Assembly: GCA_016182845.1 (NCBI GenBank) | Contig: JACPFT010000005.1 | Location: 372,001-436,000 of the forward strand | Length of the DNA: 64,000 nt | Direction: 5' to 3' | From: Gammaproteobacteria bacterium | GTDB lineage: Bacteria; Pseudomonadota; Gammaproteobacteria; Enterobacterales; Permianibacteraceae | In this document: positions 34,192 through 43,816 of the stretch, piece after piece | Position numbering within the stretch: position 1 is the stretch's first letter | How the letters are laid out: each line of letters opens with the position of its first letter | Program-made: the position numbers and the translations under genes | Notes under the pieces: model-generated | Told to the model about the DNA's origin: nothing | Database searches by the model: none | The model's input: the letters and a program-made list of their open reading frames with translations, nothing else

Positions 34192-34217
34192 ACAACGGGG
34201 CCGTCTGGCCCCGTTGT
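34192..34217. terminator. Bidirectional terminator between the Usp and SDR genes
   Basis: A perfect 11-bp stem, ACAACGGGGCC/GGCCCCGTTGT, with a GTCT loop lies between convergent genes. Confidence 0.85.
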
Positions 34218-34231
34218 CTCTGCGCAGCGGC

Positions 34232-34993
34232 TTACTGCAGGCGCGCGGCGCCGTCCAGGCGGACCACCGTGCCGTTCAGCATCTGGTTGTCGACCATGTG
34301 CTGGACCATGGCGGCGAACTCGTCGGCACTGCCGAAACGCGAGGGGAAGGGCACGCTGGCGTAGAGCTGCTGGCGGATTTCCTCGGTGACGCTGCTCATC
34401 ATGGCGGTTTCGAACATGCCCGGTGCGATGGCGTTGATGCGTATGCCCAGCTTGGCGAATTCGCGGGCCATGGGCAGGATCATGCCGACGATGCCGGCCT
34501 TGGAGGCGGAGTAGGCGGCCTGGCCGAACTGGCCTTCGTAGGCGGCGATGGAGGCCGTGTGCACGATGAGGCCACGCTCGCCGCGCTCGTCGGCGGCGTT
34601 CTCGGCCATGTGGCGCGCCGCGGCGCGGGTCAGCAGGAAGGAACCCACCAGGTTGATGTTGATGACTTTCTGGAAGAATTCGGCCGCCATGGGCCCGTTC
34701 TTGCCCAGGATGCGCCCGGCGCCCAGCACGCCGGCGCAGCCGACCGCCAGGTTCAGGCCGCCGAAACCAAGGGCGGCCGCATCGCAGGCGGCATCGACTT
34801 GGCCGGCATCGCTGATGTCGGTCTGGTAGAACCTGGCGCGCTCGCCCAGCTCCTGAACGGCGGCGGCGCCTTGCTCGGCATTGATGTCGAGCAGGGCGAC
34901 CTGGCCACCCTGGGCCACGATATGGCGGGCGACGGCAAAACCGAGGCCGGATGCTCCGCCGCTGACGACGGCCTTCAGATGATCTTTGTGCAT
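34232..34993 (-). CDS. SDR-family dehydrogenase (HSD10-like 3-hydroxyacyl-CoA dehydrogenase)
   Basis: This 253-residue short-chain dehydrogenase has the NAD motif SGGASGLG near the N-terminus, VGCAGV in place of NNAG, and the catalytic YSASK (residues around 163). The C-terminal region PFPSRFGSADEFAAMVQHMVDNQMLNG is characteristic of type II 3-hydroxyacyl-CoA dehydrogenases. It probably oxidises 3-hydroxyacyl-CoA in fatty-acid or branched-chain degradation. It stands alone, convergent with the stress-protein gene. Confidence 0.82.
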   Translation of the reverse strand: MHKDHLKAVVSGGASGLGFAVARHIVAQGGQVALLDINAEQGAAAVQELGERARFYQTDISDAGQVDAACDAAALGFGGLNLAVGCAGVLGAGRILGKNGPMAAEFFQKVININLVGSFLLTRAAARHMAENAADERGERGLIVHTASIAAYEGQFGQAAYSASKAGIVGMILPMAREFAKLGIRINAIAPGMFETAMMSSVTEEIRQQLYASVPFPSRFGSADEFAAMVQHMVDNQMLNGTVVRLDGAARLQ

Positions 34994-35233
34994 GCTGGTG
35001 AGTTCCCAAACGGTCTGTTAGGGCTGGAATGGTAGCGGCAACGCCATGAGCCTGCCAAGGGCATGGACGTATTCCCAAGGCTCGCCTGGCCGGCGCGGCG
35101 CTGGGGATATGCGACTATCGTCTTGAACGGACTGGACTTTGCTTGCTGGGCACCGGGTCTTCGCATAAGCTCAAGCAGATGCTCAGACACGGATTGCGGG
35201 TCAAGGGAATGGGGCTAAGGAGAGTCGTTCAGC

Positions 35234-37126
35234 GTGCCTAAGATTGCGCCGCCACTACCCCTGAACACACGTATCGACAGCTGCGAGATCAAGGAGGTCT
35301 TGCATTCTGATTCGTACGGGCACCGCTATTTCGCTTGGGATGAGAGTCTGTCGGCCTGGGTGACGGTTCAGGAGTTCCTGCCGGCGGGTCTGGCCGATCG
35401 GACCAGCGACGGCATCGCCGTTCTGCCCGCCCTGGAAGAGGAATCGGCCTTTCACCATGGCCTGCAGGAATTCACCGAACTCGGCGAGGTCTTGCATGAG
35501 CATCCTTCGACCGGCCTGGAGCGCGTGCTGCGCATCCTTCGCTGCAATGGTACGGCCTACTGGCTGATGGAGCCCATGGAGGGGGCGTCGCTGAGCGCCT
35601 TCCTGCGCCACCACACCGACCCCCTGAGCGAACGCGAGCTGATCCGGCTCGCCCACCATCTGCTGGTGGCCCTTGCCGCCTTGCATCGCGAGCATGTCTA
35701 CCACCTGAGCGTCACGCCGGAGCACATCTTCCTGGCCAATGTGGACCATCCCTGCCTGGGCGGCGTGGCCATGGCGCAATTCAAGCTGGCGCTGCGCCAG
35801 GGCCGGCTGGAGACCATACTCAACCCCGCGTTCAGCGCACCGGAGCTGGGCGAGAGCTCCGACACGGAAATGCCGGGCCCGCAGGCCGATCTCTTCGGCC
35901 TGGGCGCCAGCCTGTATTTCGCCATGACTCGCCGCTTGCTGGCGCTCAGCGAGGGCATGCCGGCTCCGCATTTCTCCCAGAATGAACGCGTCCTGTACAC
36001 GACGGCCTGTTTGCAAATCATCGGCCGCTTGGTGAGCCCGGATCGCAAGCAGCGTTACGCCAGCGTGCTGGAGGTTTTGCAGGCCTTGGCGCGACTCACG
36101 GCCCAAGAGGGCAAGAAGCCCGCCACGGTGGTGGAGCACCATTACGGGCCGGAACTGGTCATGGCGCCGACGCCCGGGCGCTGGCGCTGGCTGAGCCTGG
36201 GTGTCATGTTGAGCGCCTTGGTGTTCGGCGGCGGTTATTGGCTGAATCAGCAGGCCGCGACGGTGGGCACGGCGTCCGCGCCGGTGGAGATCGAAACGGA
36301 ACCCGCCGCTCGCTCCGAGCCCAAGCCGGCGCGGGTCGATAGTCCCGAGCTCAGTGAAGCGCCGGCGGCTCCGCCCAAGCCGCCCGTCCAGCGCGTTTTC
36401 CAGTTCAGCGATCCCCTGGCTGACGGCGGCGTCGGACCGGAGATGGTATTGCTCCCGACCGGGGAGTTCCTCATGGGCGACGCCCGGGCCGTGGGACAAA
36501 GCAGCGAAGTGCCGGTGCACTCGGTCTCGATCGGTAAGCGCTTCGCCATGAGCCGCTTCGAGGTGAGTTTCGAGGATTACGATCGCTATGTGGCGGCCAC
36601 GGGACGGACGCGTCCCAGCGATGAAGGCTGGGGGCGTGGACGCCGTCCGGTGATCAATGTCAGTTACAACGATGCGCAGGCTTACATCGAATGGCTGAAA
36701 CAGCAGACGGGCAAACCCTACCGCCTGGCCACGGAGTCCGAATGGGAGTATGCCGCCCGGGCCGGCGCCAAGGGCCTGCATTCCTGGGGCGACAAGATCG
36801 GGCGCGGCAACGCGGTCTGCGATGGCTGCGGCAGCGAATGGGACTACTCGCGAACCGCGCCGGTCGGCTCCTTCGCCCCCAATGCCTTCGGCCTCTATGA
36901 CATGCAGGGCAATGTGGCGGAATGGGTCCAGGATTGCTGGGCGGCGGATTACGGCGCCGCGCCGACGGACGGCACCGCCTACCTGGGCGGCAACTGCGGC
37001 TTCCGCGTCTGGCGCGGCGGCTCCTGGAGCGACCTGCCCCGCGCCCTGCGCCTGTCGGCACGCACTTCCTATCCCCGCGATTACCGCAGCAACCAGGCGG
37101 GCTTTCGCGTGGTGGTGGATTTGTGA
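35234..37126 (+). CDS. Membrane pseudokinase fused to an FGE-sulfatase (SUMF1) domain
   Basis: This 630-residue protein starts at GTG 35234 behind AAGGAG. Residues 1-300 form a protein-kinase fold. The three catalytic hallmarks are lost: the usual VAIKEYLP is VTVQEFLP (Lys to Gln), HRDxKPxN is HLSVTPEH, and DFG is replaced near LGGVAMAQF. A transmembrane segment (WLSLGVMLSALVFGGGYWL) lies near residue 320, then a Pro/Ala-rich linker. Residues 400-630 are an FGE-sulfatase domain (MVLLPTGEFLMGDA, RLATESEWEYAAR, NVAEWVQDCW, WRGGSW). It probably binds ligands or partners rather than phosphorylating. Confidence 0.85.
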   Translation: MPKIAPPLPLNTRIDSCEIKEVLHSDSYGHRYFAWDESLSAWVTVQEFLPAGLADRTSDGIAVLPALEEESAFHHGLQEFTELGEVLHEHPSTGLERVLRILRCNGTAYWLMEPMEGASLSAFLRHHTDPLSERELIRLAHHLLVALAALHREHVYHLSVTPEHIFLANVDHPCLGGVAMAQFKLALRQGRLETILNPAFSAPELGESSDTEMPGPQADLFGLGASLYFAMTRRLLALSEGMPAPHFSQNERVLYTTACLQIIGRLVSPDRKQRYASVLEVLQALARLTAQEGKKPATVVEHHYGPELVMAPTPGRWRWLSLGVMLSALVFGGGYWLNQQAATVGTASAPVEIETEPAARSEPKPARVDSPELSEAPAAPPKPPVQRVFQFSDPLADGGVGPEMVLLPTGEFLMGDARAVGQSSEVPVHSVSIGKRFAMSRFEVSFEDYDRYVAATGRTRPSDEGWGRGRRPVINVSYNDAQAYIEWLKQQTGKPYRLATESEWEYAARAGAKGLHSWGDKIGRGNAVCDGCGSEWDYSRTAPVGSFAPNAFGLYDMQGNVAEWVQDCWAADYGAAPTDGTAYLGGNCGFRVWRGGSWSDLPRALRLSARTSYPRDYRSNQAGFRVVVDL

Positions 37127-37140
37127 GAAGAGTGAATGGG

Positions 37141-37298
37141 CCACAAAGAACACAAAGACACAAAGTGAAAAGTAGGTTTTAGGAATCAAGACGCTTGGTG
37201 GTGCGCTACACCGACGTTGTCATTCCCGCCACAAACTGTCGGATGACGGCGGCGATGAAACGCTACTCACTTTGTCTTTTCCTTTGTGTCTTTGTGGT
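37141..37298. repeat. Long imperfect inverted repeat of CACAAAG units
   Basis: Left arm 37141-37170 (CCACAAAGAACACAAAGACA...) and right arm 37268-37298 (...CCTTTGTGTCTTTGTGG) are near reverse complements around a spacer of about 97 bp. It fills the gap between convergent genes and contains no supported ORF. AT content is higher than in neighbours. Confidence 0.75.
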
Positions 37299-37310
37299 TA
37301 ATCCCATTCT

Positions 37311-38798
<1,488 letters not shown>

Positions 38799-38818
38799 TG
38801 ATGCTTACCTTGGAATTT

Positions 38819-38914
38819 GTCCGGCTGAAGCCGGACCTGCAATCGCTTGTCGGGCGGGTTTCGTTGAAGCTGGACCTCCAAACGGCTTTGGTGTAGGTCC
38901 GGCTTCAGCCGGAC
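38819..38914. repeat. Paired palindromic repeats (TAGGTCCGGCTTCAGCCGGAC family)
   Basis: Two copies of the 20-bp palindromic core (GTCCGGCTGAAGCCGGAC and its orientation partner GTAGGTCCGGCTTCAGCCGGAC) flank a degenerate third copy (GTTGAAGCTGGACCT). Related copies lie at 40953-41044. Confidence 0.8.
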
Positions 38915-38931
38915 AGCGGCGCAATTTCGCC

Positions 38932-40248
38932 TTACGCCATCTCCTGCAACACATCCCGCAACGTCGTGAACAGCTGGTCGATATGGCCGGACTCGATGAT
39001 CAGCGGCGGCGAGAAGGCCAGGGTGTCGCCGGTGACGCGAACCAGCACGCCGCGCTCGTAGCAGCGCTGGAAGACCTCGAAGGCGCGGGTCACCGCTGCG
39101 CCTGGCTTGGGCGCCAGTTCCACGGCGCCGATCAGGCCCAGGTTCCGGATATCCACCACATGGGGCAGGCTCTTGAGCGCGTGCAGGGCTTCTTCCCATG
39201 GGCTCGCCAGGCTGGCCGCGCGGGTGAACAGGCCTTCCTCCTGGTAGATGTCCAGGGCGGCGAGGCCGGCGGCGCAGGCCAGGGGATGACCGGAATAGGT
39301 GTAGCCGTGGAAGAGCTCGATGAGACCTTCCGGGCCGTGCATGAAGGCGTCGTGGATATGCTCGCGCACAAACACCGCGCCCATGGGCACGCAGCCATTG
39401 GTCAGGCCCTTGGCCGAGGTGATCATGTCCGGCTGCACATCGAAATACTGGGCGGCGAAGGGGGCGCCGAGGCGGCCGAAGCCGGTGATCACCTCATCGA
39501 AGATCAGGAGGATGCCATGCTTGTCGCAGAGCTGGCGCAGGCGCTGCAGATAGCCCTTGGGCGGCAGGATGACGCCAGCCGAGCCGGCCACCGGCTCGAC
39601 GATCACGGCGGCGATATTGGAAGCGTCGTGCAGGGCGACGATCCGCTCCAGCTCGTCGGCGAGCTGCAGGCCATGCTCGGGCAGGCCTCGGCTGAAGCGG
39701 TTTTCCGGCAGCAGGGTGTGGGGTAGGTGATCGATGCCGGAGAGCAGGTTGCCGAAATACTTGCGGTTGCTGGCGATACCGCCCACGGAAATGCCGCCGA
39801 AGCCGACGCCGTGATAGCCGCGCTCCCGGCCGATGAAGCGCGTGCGCTGGCCCTCGCCCCGGGCCCGGTGATAGGCCAGGGCGATCTTGAGCGCCGTGTC
39901 CACCGACTCCGAGCCGGAATTGGTGAAGAAGACGTGATTCAGATCGCCGGGCGTGTGTTCGACCAGGCGGCGGGCGAACTCGAAGGGCAGGGGATGGCCC
40001 ATGTTGAAGGTGGGGGCGTAATCCAGCTCGGCGATCTGGCGCTGCACGGCCTCGACGATGGGGCGGCGGCCGTGACCGGCATTGACGCACCACAGGCCCG
40101 CCACGCCATCCAGTATTTGCCGGCCGTCATGGCTGGTATAGTGCATGCCCTCGGCGGCGACGAGCAGGCGCGGCTGGGCCTTGAATTGGCGGTTCGCGGT
40201 GAAGGGCATCCAGAAGGCGTCGAGATCGGGGAGTGCGTGCGGGTTCAT
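38932..40248 (-). CDS. bauA: Beta-alanine (omega-amino acid):pyruvate transaminase
   Basis: This 438-residue class III aminotransferase aligns closely with the Pseudomonas omega-amino acid:pyruvate transaminase: LDAFWMPFTANRQF, NHVFFTNSGSESVDTALK, GRERGYHGVGFGG, VEPVAGSAGV, LIFDEVITGFGR and the PLP-lysine loop TSAKGLTNGCVPMGA. It uses PLP to move the omega-amino group of beta-alanine or a polyamine-derived amine to pyruvate. The ATG at 40248 is preferred over an upstream in-frame start at 40290 that lies in the promoter. mmsA follows 130 bp downstream. Confidence 0.92.
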   Translation of the reverse strand: MNPHALPDLDAFWMPFTANRQFKAQPRLLVAAEGMHYTSHDGRQILDGVAGLWCVNAGHGRRPIVEAVQRQIAELDYAPTFNMGHPLPFEFARRLVEHTPGDLNHVFFTNSGSESVDTALKIALAYHRARGEGQRTRFIGRERGYHGVGFGGISVGGIASNRKYFGNLLSGIDHLPHTLLPENRFSRGLPEHGLQLADELERIVALHDASNIAAVIVEPVAGSAGVILPPKGYLQRLRQLCDKHGILLIFDEVITGFGRLGAPFAAQYFDVQPDMITSAKGLTNGCVPMGAVFVREHIHDAFMHGPEGLIELFHGYTYSGHPLACAAGLAALDIYQEEGLFTRAASLASPWEEALHALKSLPHVVDIRNLGLIGAVELAPKPGAAVTRAFEVFQRCYERGVLVRVTGDTLAFSPPLIIESGHIDQLFTTLRDVLQEMA

Positions 40249-40285
40249 GGCGGCTCCGTCGGGCCGATGTGGCGGTGTTGAGCAA

Positions 40286-40313
40286 AGCATATCATGCTGA
40301 AAAAAATTAACAA
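40286..40313 (-). promoter_or_regulatory. Putative sigma-70 promoter for bauA with an overlapping AT-rich box
   Basis: On the minus strand, TTGTTA (40308-40313) and TATGCT (40286-40291) are 16 bp apart. The -35 region is part of TTGTTAATTTTTTTC, a weak relative of the PuuR-like boxes. It faces bauA. Confidence 0.4.
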
Positions 40314-40356
40314 CGCACTTGCCTGAGCCCCGTAAATCGGCACTATGATGTGCCGT

Positions 40357-40371
40357 GTGTTGATTATTTCA
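40357..40371 (+). promoter_or_regulatory. Candidate PuuR autoregulatory box
   Basis: TGTGTTGATTATTTC resembles the site before puuD (GTGTTCATTATTTTA). It lies between a TATGAT -10-like element (40345-40350) and the puuR GTG start at 40390, the expected place for autorepression. Confidence 0.5.
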
Positions 40372-40389
40372 TGGCAGAGGTGTTGACTA

Positions 40390-40938
40390 GTGGATGTGGG
40401 CGAGCGTTTACAACGGGTGCGCAAATCGCGCGGGATTTCCCAGCGCGAGCTGGCCAAGCGGGCCGGCGTGACCAATAGCACGATCTCCCTCATCGAGCAG
40501 AATCGGGTCAGCCCTTCCATCAGTTCCCTGAAGAAGGTGCTGGACGGTATTCCCATGTCCCTGGCCGACTTCTTCACCATGGACATGAGCGCGCGCAGCC
40601 AGGTGTTCTACACAGGCGAGGAGCTGCCGGATCTGGGCAGCGACAAGGAGGGCATCTCCTATCGGCTGGCCGGTTTCAACCGCCAGGGCCGCGCCATGTC
40701 GGTGATGCACGAGATCTACAAGCCCGGGGCCGACACCGGCGCCGACATGCTCACCCACCAGGGCGAGGAGGCCGGCTTCGTGGTGCGCGGCATGATCGAG
40801 CTGACCGTGGCCGGCGAGGCACGGGTTCTGCAACCGGGCGATGCCTATTACTTCGAAAGCCATCTACCGCACCGCTTCCGCAATGTTGGCGAGGACGAGT
40901 GCGAGATCATCAGCGCCAATAATCCGCCCACGTTCTAG
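40390..40938 (+). CDS. puuR: PuuR-type XRE-cupin transcriptional repressor
   Basis: This 182-residue protein has an N-terminal XRE helix-turn-helix (RLQRVRKSRGISQRELAKRAGV, residues 6-60) and a C-terminal cupin (about 105-180; TGADMLTHQGEEAGFVVRGMIEL and LQPGDAYYFESHLPHRFRN). The architecture and length match E. coli PuuR, the putrescine-responsive repressor of puu genes. GTG at 40390 is the likely start. It is divergent from bauA and upstream of puuC, so it probably controls the polyamine genes of this window. Confidence 0.9.
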   Translation: MDVGERLQRVRKSRGISQRELAKRAGVTNSTISLIEQNRVSPSISSLKKVLDGIPMSLADFFTMDMSARSQVFYTGEELPDLGSDKEGISYRLAGFNRQGRAMSVMHEIYKPGADTGADMLTHQGEEAGFVVRGMIELTVAGEARVLQPGDAYYFESHLPHRFRNVGEDECEIISANNPPTF

Positions 40939-40952
40939 TCAGGGCGGCCCCT

Positions 40953-41044
40953 CGTAGGTCCCGCTTCAGCGGGGCTTGCGGCTTGTCCGTTGTAGGTCCC
41001 GCTTCAGCGGAACGCTTTCGTGTCCGACTGAAGTCGGACCTACG
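40953..41044. repeat. Cluster of TAGGTCCCGCTTCAGCGG repeats
   Basis: Two direct copies of TAGGTCCCGCTTCAGCGG (starting near 40955 and 40992) and one inverted copy (GTCCGACTGAAGTCGGACCTAC) lie between puuR and puuC. They belong to the same family as the repeats at 38819-38914. Confidence 0.8.
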
Positions 41045-41098
41045 TCGGAACTAGATCGGACCCCTGGTTGAACCTGAGCTTGCCATTCGAGGACTGTG

Positions 41099-42592
41099 AT
41101 GAGCGATACCAGCCTGACCTATTGGCAGGAAAAAGCCTCCCGCCTAAGCATTGAAACCCGCGCCTTCATCGGCGGCGATTATCGCGCCGCCGCCTCTGGT
41201 GAGTGCTTCCCCTGCGTCTCGCCCATCGATGGCCGCGTCCTGGGGCAGATCGCGGCCTGCGATGCCGCCGATGTGGACGATGCGGTGCGCATCGCCCGTG
41301 CCGCCTTCGAGGACGGCCGCTGGTCGCGCCAGGCGCCGCGCGAGCGCAAGGCCGTGCTCCTGCGCTTCGCCGAGCTGCTGCTGGCCCGTACCGAGGAGCT
41401 GGCCCTGCTGGAAACCCTGGACGTGGGCAAGCCTATCCGCGACTCCCTGGCCGTGGACATTCCCAGCTCCGCGCGCAGCATCGCCTGGATGGCCGAGGCC
41501 ATCGACAAGCTCAACGACGAGATCGCGCCCACGCCCCATGACCGTATCGGCATGGTCACCCGCGAGGCGGTGGGCGTGGTGGCGGCGGTCGTGCCCTGGA
41601 ACTTCCCTCTGCTCATGGCCTGCTGGAAGCTCGGGCCGGCCCTGGGCGCCGGCAATTCGGTGATCCTGAAGCCGTCGGAGAAGTCGTCGCTGACCGCCAT
41701 CCGCATCGCGTCCTTGGCTATGGAGGCCGGCCTGCCGGAGGGCGTGTTCCAGGTCCTGCCCGGCTTCGGGCATACGGTGGGCGCGGCCCTGGCCCGGCAT
41801 GGGGACGTGGACTGCCTGGCCTTCACCGGCTCGACCCGGACCGGCAAGCTGATGCTGAAAGCCTCGGCCGAATCCAATCTCAAGCGCGTCTGGCTGGAGC
41901 TGGGCGGGAAGTCCCCCAACATCGTCTTCGCCGATGCCCCGGATCTGGACGCGGCGGCCAAGGCGGCGGCCTATGCCATCTTCTTCAACCAGGGCGAGAT
42001 GTGCTCGGCCGGTTCGCGCCTCCTGGTGGAGTCCTCCATCAAGGAAGATTTCGTTCGGAGGATCATCGACTTCGCCCCCAGGCTCTATCCCGGCCATCCC
42101 CTGGATCCGGCCTCGCGCATGGGCGCCATCGTCGACGACATCCAGCTCAAGGCGGTCCTGGGCTACATCGAGTCGGGCCGGCGCGAGGGCGCGCGCCTGC
42201 GTCTGGGCGGCGAGCAGGCCCGGAAAGAATCGGGCGGCTATTACATCGAACCCACGGTTTTCGAGGTGGAACAGGGCCATACCATCGCCCGCGAGGAGAT
42301 CTTCGGACCGGTCCTGTCCGTGCTCGGTTTCGACACGGACGAGGAGGCCTTGGCGCTCGCCAACGACACCAACTACGGCCTCGCGGCGGCGGTGTGGACC
42401 TCGGATCTGCGCAAGGCCCATCGGAGCGCCAAGGCCCTGCGCGCCGGCGTGGTCTATGTCAATTGCTATGACGACGACGACATCACCGTGCCCTTCGGCG
42501 GCTACAAGCAGTCGGGCATAGGGCGCGACAAGTCCCTGCATGCCTTCGACAAATATACCGAGTTGAAGACCACCTGGATCAGCCTCGACTGA
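41099..42592 (+). CDS. puuC: Gamma-glutamyl-gamma-aminobutyraldehyde dehydrogenase
   Basis: This 497-residue ALDH has VVPWNFPLLMACWKLGPALG, the NAD motif FTGSTRTGKLM, the general-base Glu in WLELGGKSPNIVF, and the nucleophile Cys in FFNQGEMCSAGSRLL. The close of the protein, NCYDDDDITVPFGGYKQSGIGRD, resembles PuuC/KauB. It oxidises the gamma-glutamylated aldehyde produced by PuuB (or aminobutyraldehyde). ATG 41099 follows GAGGACT. It lies 160 bp after puuR. Confidence 0.9.
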   Translation: MSDTSLTYWQEKASRLSIETRAFIGGDYRAAASGECFPCVSPIDGRVLGQIAACDAADVDDAVRIARAAFEDGRWSRQAPRERKAVLLRFAELLLARTEELALLETLDVGKPIRDSLAVDIPSSARSIAWMAEAIDKLNDEIAPTPHDRIGMVTREAVGVVAAVVPWNFPLLMACWKLGPALGAGNSVILKPSEKSSLTAIRIASLAMEAGLPEGVFQVLPGFGHTVGAALARHGDVDCLAFTGSTRTGKLMLKASAESNLKRVWLELGGKSPNIVFADAPDLDAAAKAAAYAIFFNQGEMCSAGSRLLVESSIKEDFVRRIIDFAPRLYPGHPLDPASRMGAIVDDIQLKAVLGYIESGRREGARLRLGGEQARKESGGYYIEPTVFEVEQGHTIAREEIFGPVLSVLGFDTDEEALALANDTNYGLAAAVWTSDLRKAHRSAKALRAGVVYVNCYDDDDITVPFGGYKQSGIGRDKSLHAFDKYTELKTTWISLD

Positions 42593-42614
42593 TCGGCGTA
42601 ACTGGTAATACGGT

Positions 42615-42649
42615 GGAACATTTGTTATTGTTTATGTAACAAATGTTCC
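42615..42649. promoter_or_regulatory. Operator of the Xre-RES toxin-antitoxin operon
   Basis: Perfect 13-bp inverted repeats GGAACATTTGTTA and TAACAAATGTTCC are separated by 9 bp (TTGTTTATG) and end 13 bp before the antitoxin ATG. It is AT-rich within GC-rich surroundings and probably overlaps the promoter, as expected for an autoregulated toxin-antitoxin pair. Confidence 0.85.
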
Positions 42650-42662
42650 GTGGTAGCTTGCC

Positions 42663-43079
42663 ATGCCTCAGGTCGCCGACATCGCCGGGCAGTATCGCGT
42701 TCCGGACCCCAGTACCAAGGAAGCGCGCGGTCGCCTGGCTGCGCAAATCATGGTGCTCTTCGATCATTGGCAGCTGGCCGGCGACGAGCAGCTGGCCCTC
42801 CTGGGCCTGGAGCCGGGCAGCCGCGCCAGCCTGGCCCGCTATCGCAAGGGCGAGCCCCTAGCCGCGAGCCGGGATCTCCTGGACCGGGTCGGCAACCTCC
42901 TGGCCATCCACAAGAACCTGCGCCTGCTGTTTCCCGAGAACCGCGACCTGGCCTATGCCTGGATGCGCAGTAAAAATCGCGCCTTCGGCCAGTTGCGGCC
43001 GGTGGATCTGGTGGCCGAGCGCGGCTTCACCGGCTTGCTGATGTTGCGGGCCTATCTGGACCGGATGCGCGGTCAATAG
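42663..43079 (+). CDS. Xre/MbcA/ParS-family antitoxin (DUF2384)
   Basis: This 138-residue protein has an N-terminal Xre-like helical region (ARGRLAAQIMVLFDHWQLAG) and a C-terminal DUF2384 domain (LLDRVGNLLAIHKNLRLLFPEN...WMRSKNRAFGQLRPVDLVAERG). The final helix normally blocks the RES active site. It is followed 17 bp later by the RES toxin gene. It should neutralise the toxin and repress the operon through the palindrome just upstream. Confidence 0.9.
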   Translation: MPQVADIAGQYRVPDPSTKEARGRLAAQIMVLFDHWQLAGDEQLALLGLEPGSRASLARYRKGEPLAASRDLLDRVGNLLAIHKNLRLLFPENRDLAYAWMRSKNRAFGQLRPVDLVAERGFTGLLMLRAYLDRMRGQ

Positions 43080-43096
43080 CCGGCGGAGTTCATGCC

Positions 43097-43816
43097 ATGG
43101 ATGCCACTCTGCAGCAGGCCGGCCTCTGCGATTTCGCCGAGGATGTGTTTCGCAACATCGTCAGCCTGAAGGAAAGCCAGGATCTCTTCGACGACCTGTC
43201 CAGCGACCCCAAGGATCAGCAGCTGGCCCTGGCTGCGGAGCTGGCCTGCAAGCCCGCTGCCTATGGCGAGAGCCCGCTAATCCACCGCCCCTTCGAGGAG
43301 GCGGACTACCTGTCCGCCATACAATGGCCCTTCGATCACTGGTCCCAGAGCCGGTACAGCTCCGGGCGCTTCGGCGTCTGGTATGGCGCCCTGGACTGGC
43401 AGACGACGATCCACGAGACCCTGTTCCACTGGCGTCACGGCTTCCTGGCCGACTGCGGCTTCGATCGCGGCACCGCGCCGGTGGTGGCGGAACGCAAGGT
43501 CTACCGAGTGCGCTGCGAAGCCTTGTTGCTGGACCTGCGGCGCCTGTGCAAGAACCGTCCGGGCCGTTTCGACGGCGACGGCTACCAGGAAACCCAGGCG
43601 GTCGGCGCGCGGCTCAGTCAACAGGGGCATCCCGGTCTATTGAGCCGTTCGGCGCGCTGCGCCGGCGATGTGGCCGTGCTCTTCACGCCCAAGGTCCTGA
43701 GCTCGCCGCGCCCGTTCTGTTTCCTGCGCTATGTGCTGGAACCGAAAACCGGGGAGGTCGAGATATTTCGCGGCGGGGAGCGGGTGCTTAGAAGCGCAGA
43801 TCCAGCATCAGGCTGA
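43097..43816 (+). CDS. RES-domain toxin
   Basis: This 239-residue protein has the RES domain with conserved Arg, Glu and Ser: GRFGVWYGALDWQTTIHETLFHWRH supplies Arg, Tyr and Glu, and LLSRSARCAG supplies Ser. RES toxins degrade NAD+ or ADP-ribosylate targets (MbcT, ParT). An N-terminal extension of about 60 residues precedes the domain. The last codons (43788-43816) overlap the 3' end of a TonB-receptor remnant on the other strand. Confidence 0.9.
   Translation: MDATLQQAGLCDFAEDVFRNIVSLKESQDLFDDLSSDPKDQQLALAAELACKPAAYGESPLIHRPFEEADYLSAIQWPFDHWSQSRYSSGRFGVWYGALDWQTTIHETLFHWRHGFLADCGFDRGTAPVVAERKVYRVRCEALLLDLRRLCKNRPGRFDGDGYQETQAVGARLSQQGHPGLLSRSARCAGDVAVLFTPKVLSSPRPFCFLRYVLEPKTGEVEIFRGGERVLRSADPASG

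Noticed and set aside
35255-37189. A 644-codon open frame opposite the pseudokinase-FGE gene
   Set aside because: The forward frame has clear kinase-fold and FGE motifs; the reverse frame has none.
40953-41044. Possible CRISPR-like direct repeats
   Set aside because: Only two direct copies plus one inverted copy, irregular spacing and palindromic cores point to an intergenic repeat family, not CRISPR.
42615-43816. Whether the toxin-antitoxin pair sits in a phage or integrative element
   Set aside because: No integrase, attachment repeats or shift to phage-like genes on either side.
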